From assembly GCA_965247915.1 (NCBI GenBank), contig OZ252048.1, forward strand, positions 3,224,001 to 3,288,000: 64,000 nucleotides of DNA. Direction: 5' to 3'. The stretch is from JAKZRT01 sp965247915. GTDB taxonomy: Bacteria; Pseudomonadota; Alphaproteobacteria; Rhodobacterales; Rhodobacteraceae. A program made the translations under genes and the position numbers. A model generated the notes under the pieces. The model did no database searches, was not told the DNA's origin, and saw nothing but the letters and a program-made list of their open reading frames with translations. Positions 43,896 through 51,349 of the stretch are shown one piece after another. Within the stretch, counting starts at the first letter, position 1; every line of letters starts with the position of its first letter.

Positions 43896-45451
43896 AGGAT
43901 ACCACGATGGAAACTGCAGGCCACAGCGTTGCCGAATTTGCCCAGGACAACGCCGACTATTACAGCACCGAATTCGCCAAGATCCAGGGCAAGACCGGGT
44001 TCACCTGGTCGTGGAACATGATGGCTGCGGTCTGCGGCCCGCTCTGGGGCGCCGCGCGTGGCGTCTGGGGCTTTTTCTGGGTGTTCTTGGTACTCGAACT
44101 GTTCGCTCTGGTGCAGATCGGACGCGGGCTGTGGGGCGAGCTGGGCGCCGACCAGCTGGCGCGCTTTGAACGGCTGACGGCCAATATAGCCAAGCGTGAG
44201 ACGCAGGCTGCGGACTTGGTCGCTGCCGGCGATGCCGCCGGCGCCGAAGCCAAGCTGAATATAGCCAACAATCTGCGCAATGCCGCTGACAAGGCGCTGG
44301 AGGCGGCCAATGCCGCCAGCGGCGGCGCCACCGCCATTTTGGTCATCGGTCTGTTGGTGTTCGTGCTGATCAAACTGGCCGAAGGTTTTTACGCCAACTA
44401 CGCTTACGAGGCGCAATACCTGAGCTGGCGCGCCAAGCAAAAAGCGCAATCGGGCATCAAACGCTCGGGCATCGTATTTGGCGTGATCGGGCTGATCGCG
44501 ATCTGGCCGCTGACCCTGATCCGCTTTACCGTCGCCAAACCGGACGAGGTGGTGGCCAGCCTGACCGGCGGTCTGTTGGGCGAGCGCCTGCCGATCACCG
44601 AGTTCCCGGTCGGCAAAGAATATTTCGCCTATCTGTCGATAAAGGGCGACATTGGTTTTGACTGGCTGGCCAATAACTTTGGCGATGTCTTTGACGGGGT
44701 CACCGCCACCATTCGCTGGGTGCTGGATGGGCTCGAGATTCTGCTGATCCAAACCCCTTGGCCGGTGGTGATGTTCGTCACCGTTGTGATGGCGCTGCGC
44801 CTGGCCGGGCCGCGGGTGGCTGTTTTTACCGCCGCTTCACTGGCCTATCTCGCTTTTATGGGCCTGTGGGAACTGTCGATGATCACCGTCGCCCTGATCG
44901 GCGCCGGCGCATTCCTCTGCGTGCTAATCGGCATTCCGCTCGGCATTTGGTTTGGAAAATCCAAACGCGCCTATGCCTTTGCCGAGCCGGTACTGGACTT
45001 CATGCAGACCATGCCGGCCTTTGTCTATTTGATCCCAATCATTGCTTTCTTTGGTACCGGCAAACCGCCTGGCGTGCTGGCCACGCTGATCTTTGCCATG
45101 CCGCCAGTGATCCGCCTGACCGCGCTGGGTATGCGTGGGGTGCCCGAGGCCACCAAAGAAGCCGCCGTGGCCTTTGGCTGCTCGCGTCGTCAGCTGCTGT
45201 TCTATGTCGAACTGCCGCTGGCGTTGCCCTCGATCATGACCGGCATCAACCAGACCATCCTGATGTCACTGTCCATGGTGGTGATCGCTTCGCTGATTGG
45301 CGCTGAAGGACTGGGCGCGCTGATCCTGGAGGCGCTGCAATATGCCGCCAAGGGTCAGGGCTTGCTGGGTGGACTTGCCATCCTACTCTGCGCCATGGTC
45401 ATTGACCGGATCGCCCAAGGCATGTACCGCAAGAAGGTCGGCGGCGACTGA
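43892..45451 (+). CDS. betaine-type ABC permease fused to a DUF2628-like N-terminal domain
   Basis: A 519-aa protein. The C-terminal about 250 residues are a normal ProW/OpuAB permease with the EAA loop (GVPEATKEAAVAFGCSRRQL). The N-terminal about 200 residues are extra: TWSWNMMAAVCGPLWGAARG and WGFFWVFLVLELFALVQIG resemble a DUF2628-type membrane domain. An Ala-rich cytoplasmic helix (from RETQAADLVAAGDAAG) and another membrane segment follow. Typical permeases of the class are about 280-350 aa. The start overlaps the ATPase stop. Confidence 0.85.
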   Translation: MKDTTMETAGHSVAEFAQDNADYYSTEFAKIQGKTGFTWSWNMMAAVCGPLWGAARGVWGFFWVFLVLELFALVQIGRGLWGELGADQLARFERLTANIAKRETQAADLVAAGDAAGAEAKLNIANNLRNAADKALEAANAASGGATAILVIGLLVFVLIKLAEGFYANYAYEAQYLSWRAKQKAQSGIKRSGIVFGVIGLIAIWPLTLIRFTVAKPDEVVASLTGGLLGERLPITEFPVGKEYFAYLSIKGDIGFDWLANNFGDVFDGVTATIRWVLDGLEILLIQTPWPVVMFVTVVMALRLAGPRVAVFTAASLAYLAFMGLWELSMITVALIGAGAFLCVLIGIPLGIWFGKSKRAYAFAEPVLDFMQTMPAFVYLIPIIAFFGTGKPPGVLATLIFAMPPVIRLTALGMRGVPEATKEAAVAFGCSRRQLLFYVELPLALPSIMTGINQTILMSLSMVVIASLIGAEGLGALILEALQYAAKGQGLLGGLAILLCAMVIDRIAQGMYRKKVGGD

Positions 45452-45471
45452 CCCAATAACTCCTCCCCGAC

Positions 45472-45508
45472 TGCCCCGGCATGGATAATCGCATGTCGGG
45501 GCATTTTT
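45472..45508 (+). terminator. rho-independent terminator after the ABC permease
   Basis: TGCCCCGGCATG - 8-nt loop - CATGTCGGGGCA, a 12-bp stem with one G-T pair, followed directly by TTTTT (45504-45508). It lies 20 bp after the permease stop and only 19 bp before the ureohydrolase start, so it should reduce transcription of the ureohydrolases unless read through. Confidence 0.85.
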
Positions 45509-45526
45509 CTATAACTGGACAAGAAA

Positions 45527-46513
45527 ATGGCCGACGAACACCTGAAATCAATGATGGAAAACCTTTACTGGTGGGGCATTCCTACAATGTTCCGCTGCCC
45601 CAACGAGGGTCCTGAAGGTCAGGACATCGCCCTTGTTGGCGTGCCGCATTCCACCGGCAATGGTACCACCGAACGCGACCAGCACTTGGGCCCGCGGGCA
45701 CTGCGCAATGTCTCATCTGTGGCGCGGCGTATGCATGGCGAGTTCCAGCTGAACCCCTGGGAGGCGGCCAAGATCGCCGATGTCGGCGATGTGCCGTTCC
45801 CGCGCGCCAATGACAACGAAGATTGTATCGAGCAGATCACCCGGTTTTATACCGAAATCGACGCCGCCGGCGCGCGGCCGATCTCGGTGGGCGGTGATCA
45901 CTCGATCACTGGCGGTATCGTTCAGGCGCTGGGAGGCGGCAAGATCACAAAGGGTGAGCCGGTCTGCTTCCTTCATTTCGACGCCCATACTGATGTGTTT
46001 GTCAAAGTGGACCATTTCCTTGGCGCCAAGAAATCCGCAGCCCACTGGGGCGCATATCTGGCCGATCAAGGCAACGTCGACCCACACCATTCGATGCAGA
46101 TTGGACTGCGCGGCCATGCGCGCACATTGGATTGGCTGCAACCCTCTTATGACTATGGCTACAACGTCGTGACGATGAAGGAATTCCGCAGGCGTGGTGT
46201 CGAAGACGTGGTGGCGCAGATCAAAGAGGTCATGGCCGGGCGGCCTATCTACATCACCTTCGACCTTGATTGTCTGGATCCAACCATCGCTCCAGCAGTG
46301 TCGAATCTTGAACCCGGCGAGAAGGGGTTTGATATCGATGAGGCCGTGGCGTTGCTGCGCAGTGTGCGAGGGATGAACATTGTGGGCGGCGATATCGTCT
46401 GCATGATGCCCACCAAGGACAGCCGCAACCAGATAACGGCGCTGACAGCCACCGCCATCATGTTCGAGATGATTTCGATGGTCGCCGAAAACGTGAATGC
46501 GAAGACGGCGTGA
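45527..46513 (+). CDS. ureohydrolase (arginase/agmatinase family), subunit or paralogue 1
   Basis: A 328-aa binuclear-metal amidinohydrolase. All six metal ligands are visible: His in SVGGDHSITGG (about residue 124), DxHxD in FLHFDAHTDVF (about 150-154) and DxD in TFDLDCLDPTIAPAV (about 244-246). The family releases urea from guanidino compounds (agmatine, arginine, guanidinobutyrate, guanidine). The post-catalytic loop (PAVSNLEPGEKGFD) differs from the GTGTPxxGG typical of agmatinases, so agmatine is not a safe substrate assignment. It overlaps the next ureohydrolase by GTGA, suggesting a hetero-oligomer. Confidence 0.87.
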   Translation: MADEHLKSMMENLYWWGIPTMFRCPNEGPEGQDIALVGVPHSTGNGTTERDQHLGPRALRNVSSVARRMHGEFQLNPWEAAKIADVGDVPFPRANDNEDCIEQITRFYTEIDAAGARPISVGGDHSITGGIVQALGGGKITKGEPVCFLHFDAHTDVFVKVDHFLGAKKSAAHWGAYLADQGNVDPHHSMQIGLRGHARTLDWLQPSYDYGYNVVTMKEFRRRGVEDVVAQIKEVMAGRPIYITFDLDCLDPTIAPAVSNLEPGEKGFDIDEAVALLRSVRGMNIVGGDIVCMMPTKDSRNQITALTATAIMFEMISMVAENVNAKTA

Positions 46514-47182
46514 TAGGCGAACCGGACAATGATTTCTTTCAACCTGTTTCCGCCATGGAACTGGCGCGGTTTGCCGGGGTGCCGACCTTCATGCGGTTGC
46601 CATACCTGACCCCGGATCACCCGCGCTACGACGAGGTCCAATTGGGTCTGGTCGGTGTGCCCTGGGACGGGGGCACCACCAACCGCCCCGGAGCGCGTCA
46701 CGGGCCGCGTCAGTTGCGGGATTTTTCGACCATGATCCGGGCGATGAACTCCGTAACCGGAGTCAATCCATTCACCGCTGCCAACTGCGCAGACTTGGGA
46801 GATGTACCGCCGAACCCGGTGGACATCCACGACAGCCTGGACCGGATCACGCAATTCTATGCCGAATTGAAGGCGCGCGGCATCACGCCGATGACTGCCG
46901 GGGGCGACCATCTAGTGACGCTTCCAATCCTGCGGGCACTGGCCGGCGACGGGCCGCTGGGACTGATCCAGTTCGACAGTCATACCGACCTGTTTGACAG
47001 CTATTTCGGCGGCAACAAGTTCACCCACGGCACTCCGTGTCGGCGCGCGATCGAAGAGGGGCTGGTCGACCCCAATCGCTTTGTTCAGGTTGGTATTCGC
47101 GGCACCGCCTACAACACCGAAGATATCGACTGGGGCATAGAACAGGGCGTGCGGATCATCCGCATAGAAGAGGTGTTTAACC
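46510..47182 (+). pseudogene. second ureohydrolase, C terminus cut off by IS5
   Basis: GTG start overlapping the previous stop. About 224 native residues with TAGGDHLVTLP (metal His) and LIQFDSHTDLFDSYF (DxHxD). The frame passes into the IS5 at 47183, and the second DxD motif and the whole C-terminal third are lost. The IS-derived tail runs to 47289. Without the DxD the protein cannot bind both metals. The missing part is not found on the other side of the IS5. Confidence 0.88.
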
Positions 47183-48283
47183 GGGCCGTGTTGCATCAAT
47201 CACCGGACAAGCGCGGAGTACCCTTACCCGTGAAAATGGTCAGCCAACTGACTCAAACCTGGCACAGCCAAGTTCGGTCATTCTGTTAAGAGCCCGCACA
47301 CCGATCTGTGCCTCAGTTTTCTGATTTTCGAACCGCCGCGATCTCAGTTTCGGCCCGATCACACTTTTCCAACGACCAATTTGTGCTTCCGCGCGACTGC
47401 GCTGATTGTAGCCGCTTCTGACTTGCCATGCCAGTCGGCCGTACGTCTGTATCTGGGCGATGTGCTGGTCGCGGAGGGATGGATCATCGCGCGATTTCAG
47501 GGCGAGAACGGCGTTTTTTGGCGGTGGAATGATGACCTCGACTGCATCGCCAAAACGCGCCGTGAGCAGATTTCTGGTCGGGGTGCCGTCATAGGCCCCA
47601 TCCGCCAGAAATCGCGAAACCGGCCCGTCGAACTGATCCAGAAGCCCGGGCAAGGCCGTGCTATCGCCGACGTGGTCCAGCGTCAGATCCGAGCAGATGA
47701 TCTCGCCGGTTGTGAGGTCCAGGCCGAGGTGTAGCTTTCTCCACGATTTGCGTTTGGCCTTTGTTTCATGCTTGACCTGCAGCCACTCGCCCTCGCCAAA
47801 GATCTTCAATCCAGTACTGTCCATGGTCAGATGGATCGGCTCGGTTCTGTCGACCCGAGGCTTTGCAGGCAATCTCAAGCCGAGCCCGCGGCGCGACAGT
47901 GTTGAGAAATCCGGCACCGGAATGTCTACTCCCATCAGCCGAGCGATGCTGCGCATCAGCCCTTGGGTCTGGCGCAGCGGTAGTTTGTAAATCGTACGCA
48001 GAGTCAGGCAGGTCTCGATCGAAATGTTCGAATATTTCGGCTGACCTCCCGGAGTCGTCCGGCGCGGCGCTCGCCATTGTTTCAGCGTATCGTCAGTGAC
48101 CCAGATGGTCAGATCGCCACGACGCCGCAGGATTTCGGTGTACTCCGCCCAATTTGTCACCCGATATCGTTTCTTCGGAAACTTGTGGCGACGAGCAGCG
48201 TTGAATTTATGCGGCATTCAAGTGTCCAGATCAGAGGTGGAGCACCCGATTACCAGAACTACCTGTGTTCGTGCAACAACGTC
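47183..48283 (-). mobile_element. IS5-family element, copy B of a near-identical pair
   Basis: 1101 bp, the same ends as copy A at 36518. Left flank is the ureohydrolase gene (AGGTGTTTAACC), right flank a malonyl-CoA synthetase tail (ATGATTATCC). There is no duplication, so this IS5 marks the seam of a deletion or recombination that joined two unrelated loci. Confidence 0.9.
47240..48217 (-). CDS. IS5-family transposase, copy B
   Basis: A 325-aa transposase differing from copy A at one residue (VIGPKLR here, VIGSKLR in copy A). The same DDE regions are intact. Confidence 0.93.
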   Translation of the reverse strand: MPHKFNAARRHKFPKKRYRVTNWAEYTEILRRRGDLTIWVTDDTLKQWRAPRRTTPGGQPKYSNISIETCLTLRTIYKLPLRQTQGLMRSIARLMGVDIPVPDFSTLSRRGLGLRLPAKPRVDRTEPIHLTMDSTGLKIFGEGEWLQVKHETKAKRKSWRKLHLGLDLTTGEIICSDLTLDHVGDSTALPGLLDQFDGPVSRFLADGAYDGTPTRNLLTARFGDAVEVIIPPPKNAVLALKSRDDPSLRDQHIAQIQTYGRLAWQVRSGYNQRSRAEAQIGRWKSVIGPKLRSRRFENQKTEAQIGVRALNRMTELGCARFESVG

Positions 48284-48370
48284 ATGATTATCCGCGAATT
48301 GCCGCGAAACACCATGGGCAAGGTGCAGAAAAACGCGCTGCGCGAGGCCTATTCAAATGCGTTATCCTGA
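48284..48370 (+). pseudogene. matB-like malonyl-CoA synthetase, C-terminal tail
   Basis: 28 codons starting at the IS5 junction and reading IIRELPRNTMGKVQKNALRE, the terminal motif of MatB-type acyl-CoA ligases (PRNxMGKxQK with the catalytic C-terminal Lys). Everything upstream is lost. Convergent with aroQ, 15 bp apart. Confidence 0.75.
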
Positions 48371-48385
48371 ACCGACCGCCCCGCG

Positions 48386-48826
48386 TTAGCCCGCCGCCAG
48401 ACGGGCGCAGATATACCGGGCCGCGGCGGCATAGCCTTCAATTCCAAGCCCGGCAATCACCCCATCGGCACGCTGCGAGACATAGGAAAAATGCCGAAAG
48501 TCCTCGCGGGCGTGGATGTTCGAGACATGGACCTCGACCACCGGGCCCTCGAAGGCGTTGAGCGCGTCGAGGAGCGCGATCGATGTGTGACTGTAAGCGC
48601 CGGGGTTGATGATTATTGCCGCCGCGGCCTGCCGCGCTTCCTGAATCCAATCGACAAGCTGGCCCTCCCAGTTCGACTGCAACGCATGGATTTCAAATCC
48701 GTCCGCGCAGGCTTGGGCGGCCAGCGCCACGGCGGCGTCAATCGTCTGATGCCCGTAAAGTTCGGGCTGGCGCTGGCCCAGCAGGTTCAGGTTGGGCCCG
48801 TTCAACAGGTAAATCGTCTGCGCCAT
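48386..48826 (-). CDS. aroQ: type II 3-dehydroquinate dehydratase
   Basis: A 146-aa shikimate-pathway enzyme (3-dehydroquinate to 3-dehydroshikimate). Signature LLNGPNLNLLGQRQPELYG includes the catalytic Tyr at its end and the Arg of the lid. INPGAYSHTSIALLDAL and VEVHVSNIHAREDFRH supply the active-site Asn and His. ATG at 48826; a GTG three codons upstream is possible. It is a housekeeping gene and so probably original chromosome next to the tRNA-type attachment site. Confidence 0.93.
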   Translation of the reverse strand: MAQTIYLLNGPNLNLLGQRQPELYGHQTIDAAVALAAQACADGFEIHALQSNWEGQLVDWIQEARQAAAAIIINPGAYSHTSIALLDALNAFEGPVVEVHVSNIHAREDFRHFSYVSQRADGVIAGLGIEGYAAAARYICARLAAG

Positions 48827-48944
48827 ATCAGGCACCCTTCTGGTCGCTCTGCGGGCCTTCGCCCGGTGCGGGCGATAGACAATAGTTTGCCTCCTTGGGT
48901 CAAGCCCTTGCGGAGAATTCGCATGATCGGCGTGGCGGAATCTA
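48827..48944. promoter_or_regulatory. aroQ upstream region
   Basis: About 118 bp between aroQ and the tRNA fragment. The aroQ promoter should lie here, reading leftwards. No operator recognised. Confidence 0.35.
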
Positions 48945-48989
48945 TGGTGCCCGGGGGCGGATTTGAACCACCGACACGAGGATTTTCAG
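48945..48989 (-). other. 3' half of a tRNA gene (probably tRNA-Phe, GAA): putative attachment site
   Basis: On the minus strand the sequence runs CTGAAAATCCTCGTG, then GTGGTTCAAATCCGCC, then CCCGGGCACCA. It contains an anticodon loop with GAA, a T-arm with GGTTCAAATCC and an acceptor strand ending CCA. The 5' half (D-arm, 5' acceptor) does not follow at 48990 and beyond. A displaced tRNA 3' end is the standard footprint of a tyrosine-recombinase island. Orientation predicts that the chromosome is on the aroQ side and the island on the higher-coordinate side. Confidence 0.75.
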
Positions 48990-49220
48990 TTTTCATGCGA
49001 AGGTGGCACAGCATCGCCGACGCCGTCCGAATTGAACTGAAATCAAAGGCTTACGAAGGCCATCATACTTGAGCGTCGATTGCCTCCAACGGAACAAGTC
49101 CGGAACGTTCCGGGACGGATTACACAGGAGTTACACGTATCGTCGATCCTCCATCGAGCGGCTCTTCATAAATCGCTATGCAGACTGCGCTGAAGAAGGT
49201 GTGGACAATAATCAAGATGA
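48990..49220. other. junction DNA next to the tRNA fragment
   Basis: About 230 bp with only short frames. No integrase is recognisable, although one would be expected near one end of an intact island. Confidence 0.45.
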
Positions 49221-49535
49221 CTGCCGCTCGACCCGCGTGCTATCGAATGTCATCCGCACCTTGACATAGTCAGCGACACAGAATTGGCAGAACAAATTCA
49301 GGAGCCAATACCAAACTACGCGGCGCTGGAGATATATGCGGCACAGCGGACGAAGGAACTGTCCAGGCTTCTCAATCCCTTTATCGAAGTGACCGATCGT
49401 TATAGCGAGTTGATTTGCCAGATCACACTCATTCTGGGCAAGGCATCGCCATCTTCAAAGGAAGATGCCATGGTGCGCGATCTCATGGCCGATGTGTTTG
49501 ATTTTCTTTACGAGGCACGAGGACTAATCTTAAAG
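49221..49535 (+). pseudogene. hypothetical protein, N-terminal part, interrupted by IS3
   Basis: Open from 49221; a TTG at 49284 is a possible start. It encodes PNYAALEIYAAQRTKELSRL through DFLYEARGLIL. The stop codon at 49536 is the first bases of the IS3 terminus. Joining this piece to 50839 after removing the IS and one AAAG copy restores a single frame (GLILK-GKQEVAYPLARR) of about 200-240 residues. Helical, no transmembrane segments, and no family recognised with confidence; it somewhat resembles proteins with a DUF5677-type helical domain. Confidence 0.7.
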
Positions 49536-49595
49536 TGACCTGCCCCCAATTTGAGGGCCACTTTTAGGTAGACTCTGTTCCTCTTTTGTTTGCCA

Positions 49596-50462
49596 TTATT
49601 CGGCGGCGTGAGCAATGGGCGGTGGCGCGGAGCCTTCAGATAGCTCAAGCGTCGCTGCCCATTGCGGTTTATGGAAAGGCCTGTTTGCGGCAAATTCTTC
49701 CGGGGTTTGATAGTTCAGCGAAGAGTGGGGCCGGTTTTGATTGTAATCGATCCGCCAGTCCTCGATGATCCTTTCTGCCTCGGCCAGCGAGGTGAACCAG
49801 TTCAAGTTCAGGCATTCTTCGCGAAACCGGCCGTTGAAACTTTCGATGTAGGCGTTCTGGGTCGGCTTGCCCGGGTCGATGAAGTAGAGCTGCACGCCGT
49901 GATCATCTGCCCAGCCATCAAGCGCGCGGCCTCGTAGTTCAGGCCCATTGTCAACGGTCAGAACATCCGGGTACCCCCGCTCACGAGCCACCCGTTCCAG
50001 CATTTCCACCACGCGGGAGCCGGGGATCGACAGGGCCACATCAATCGCCGGACATTCCCGTGTGCAGTCGTCTTTCAGATTGACGGTGCGGAACTTCCTG
50101 CCGTTGGCGAGCGCATCCATGGTGAAGTCCAGGCTCCACCGCTGGTTGGCGGCGATCGGGCACCAGGCGCCTTCGCGCACGCCCTTGGGGATTTTCTTGC
50201 GATTGCGGCGGCGCAGGGTCAGGCGCTCCTCTCGGTAAAGTCGCTCCACCACTTTCACGTTCACCTTGAAACCCTCCTGGCCAAGCTTGGCATGCAACAT
50301 GCGATAGCCATAGCGTCGGTGTTTGCCGGAAAGCGTGACCAGCCGTTCCCGTATCCTCGCATGGCGATCCGGCCTTCCTCTGTATTCATTACTCGATCTG
50401 GAAAACCCAATCAGCCCACAGGCCCGCCGAGTTGAAAACTGATAGTCACGGCAAAGAACCAT
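49596..50462 (-). CDS. IS3-family OrfB transposase
   Basis: A 288-aa rve-type transposase, with DDE regions WSLDFTMDALANGRKF, LTVDNGPELRGRALD and PTQNAYIESFNGRFREECLN. The frame is open further upstream (KLLKPASRREAVMVLCRDYQ) and meets orfA at the slippery heptamer, so the working enzyme is probably an OrfAB fusion. Confidence 0.93.
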   Translation of the reverse strand: MVLCRDYQFSTRRACGLIGFSRSSNEYRGRPDRHARIRERLVTLSGKHRRYGYRMLHAKLGQEGFKVNVKVVERLYREERLTLRRRNRKKIPKGVREGAWCPIAANQRWSLDFTMDALANGRKFRTVNLKDDCTRECPAIDVALSIPGSRVVEMLERVARERGYPDVLTVDNGPELRGRALDGWADDHGVQLYFIDPGKPTQNAYIESFNGRFREECLNLNWFTSLAEAERIIEDWRIDYNQNRPHSSLNYQTPEEFAANRPFHKPQWAATLELSEGSAPPPIAHAAE

Positions 50463-50488
50463 GACTGCTTCCCGGCGGCTTGCAGGCT

Positions 50489-50755
50489 TCAGAAGTTTTT
50501 TGCCAGAAGCCCTTTCAGGCCAGCATTATCAAGCATGGTTTCGGCCAGCAGCTTCTTCAGCTTGCCGTTCTCCGATTCCAGGTCTTTCAGCCGCCTGACA
50601 TCGGAAATCTGAAGGCCGCCATACCTGGCTTTCCATTTGTAAAAGGTGGCATCCGACATACCGTGCTTACGGCACAACTCGGACACTTTCGCACCCGCCG
50701 CATACTCCTGAATGATCCGAACAATCTGCTCTTCGCTAAACCGTGACTTGCGCAT
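50489..50755 (-). CDS. IS3-family OrfA
   Basis: An 88-aa helix-turn-helix protein (FSEEQIVRIIQEYAAGAKVS, CRKHGMSDATFYKWKARYGG) with a leucine-zipper-like tail. It ends just after A_AAA_AAC (plus-strand 50495-50501), the classical IS3 -1 frameshift motif. Confidence 0.92.
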   Translation of the reverse strand: MRKSRFSEEQIVRIIQEYAAGAKVSELCRKHGMSDATFYKWKARYGGLQISDVRRLKDLESENGKLKKLLAETMLDNAGLKGLLAKNF

Positions 50756-50838
50756 TCTCTGTTCTCCTCGTTCTCGTGAACATTAAGCGAACAGATCCTC
50801 CTTTCAAATGGACCAGTTTTCGGGGAGCAGGTCAAAAG

Positions 50839-51234
50839 GGGAAGCAAGAAGTCGCCTATCCGCTTGCCCGAAGAGCTTACGAGTCGCTGTCCCTAATGGT
50901 TGCGTGTCATCTGGAGCCGAAGCTCGCTAAGCGATGGATGGCAGGGAAGCAAATCAACAATGCGGAAGTTCGACGCGAGATTGCCAAACATCCGATGGGA
51001 GAGACAGAGCAAATCACGAGAGAATTCTACATCTTTTTCAGCCAAGTTACGCATCCCAATAGGCACACGGTGGCGCATCGATGGCTGGGACAGGATAACG
51101 ATTTTACTCTCGGCTCAATCGGTCAGCCAAGCTTGGCGATGCTCGCTGACTATGCTCTAAAGACGCTCAATCTTTGGTACTGGTTCGGCGCGTTTATCAG
51201 CTTCACCTATATTTCAGAGCTCGATGAATTTGAT
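50839..51234 (+). pseudogene. hypothetical protein, C-terminal part, cut again by IS21
   Basis: Continuation of the gene at 49221: GKQEVAYPLARRAYESLSLM, VACHLEPKLAKRWMAGKQIN, TREFYIFFSQVTHPNRHTVA and more. The frame enters the IS21 left end at 51235 and stops at 51285. The gene has been hit by two IS elements. Its product, with conserved-looking HPNRHT and aromatic residues, remains unidentified. Confidence 0.7.
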
Positions 51235-51349
51235 TGTGAATCGGCATGCAAAACTGACCCACTTAGGTGGGTTATGATCGTTTAAAATTGACCCTCTTGT
51301 TTTGTTAACGTCCGCGCGTATTGGCGCGGAGAATGAGCAGGTGATATTG

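Larger units (their letters stand above)
49536..50834 (-). mobile_element. IS3-family element (IS407-type)
   Basis: Ends TGACCTGCCCCC and (reverse complement) TGACCTGCTCCCC. It is flanked by the 4-bp direct repeat AAAG (49532-49535 and 50835-50838), as expected for the IS407 subgroup. About 1.3 kb, with orfA and orfB on the minus strand joined by an A_AAA_AAC slippery site. Confidence 0.92.

Noticed and set aside
45527..46513. Calling the first ureohydrolase agmatinase (speB)
   Set aside because: Metal ligands fit, but the specificity loop is not agmatinase-like and the gene context is a guanidino-compound transporter, not polyamine synthesis.
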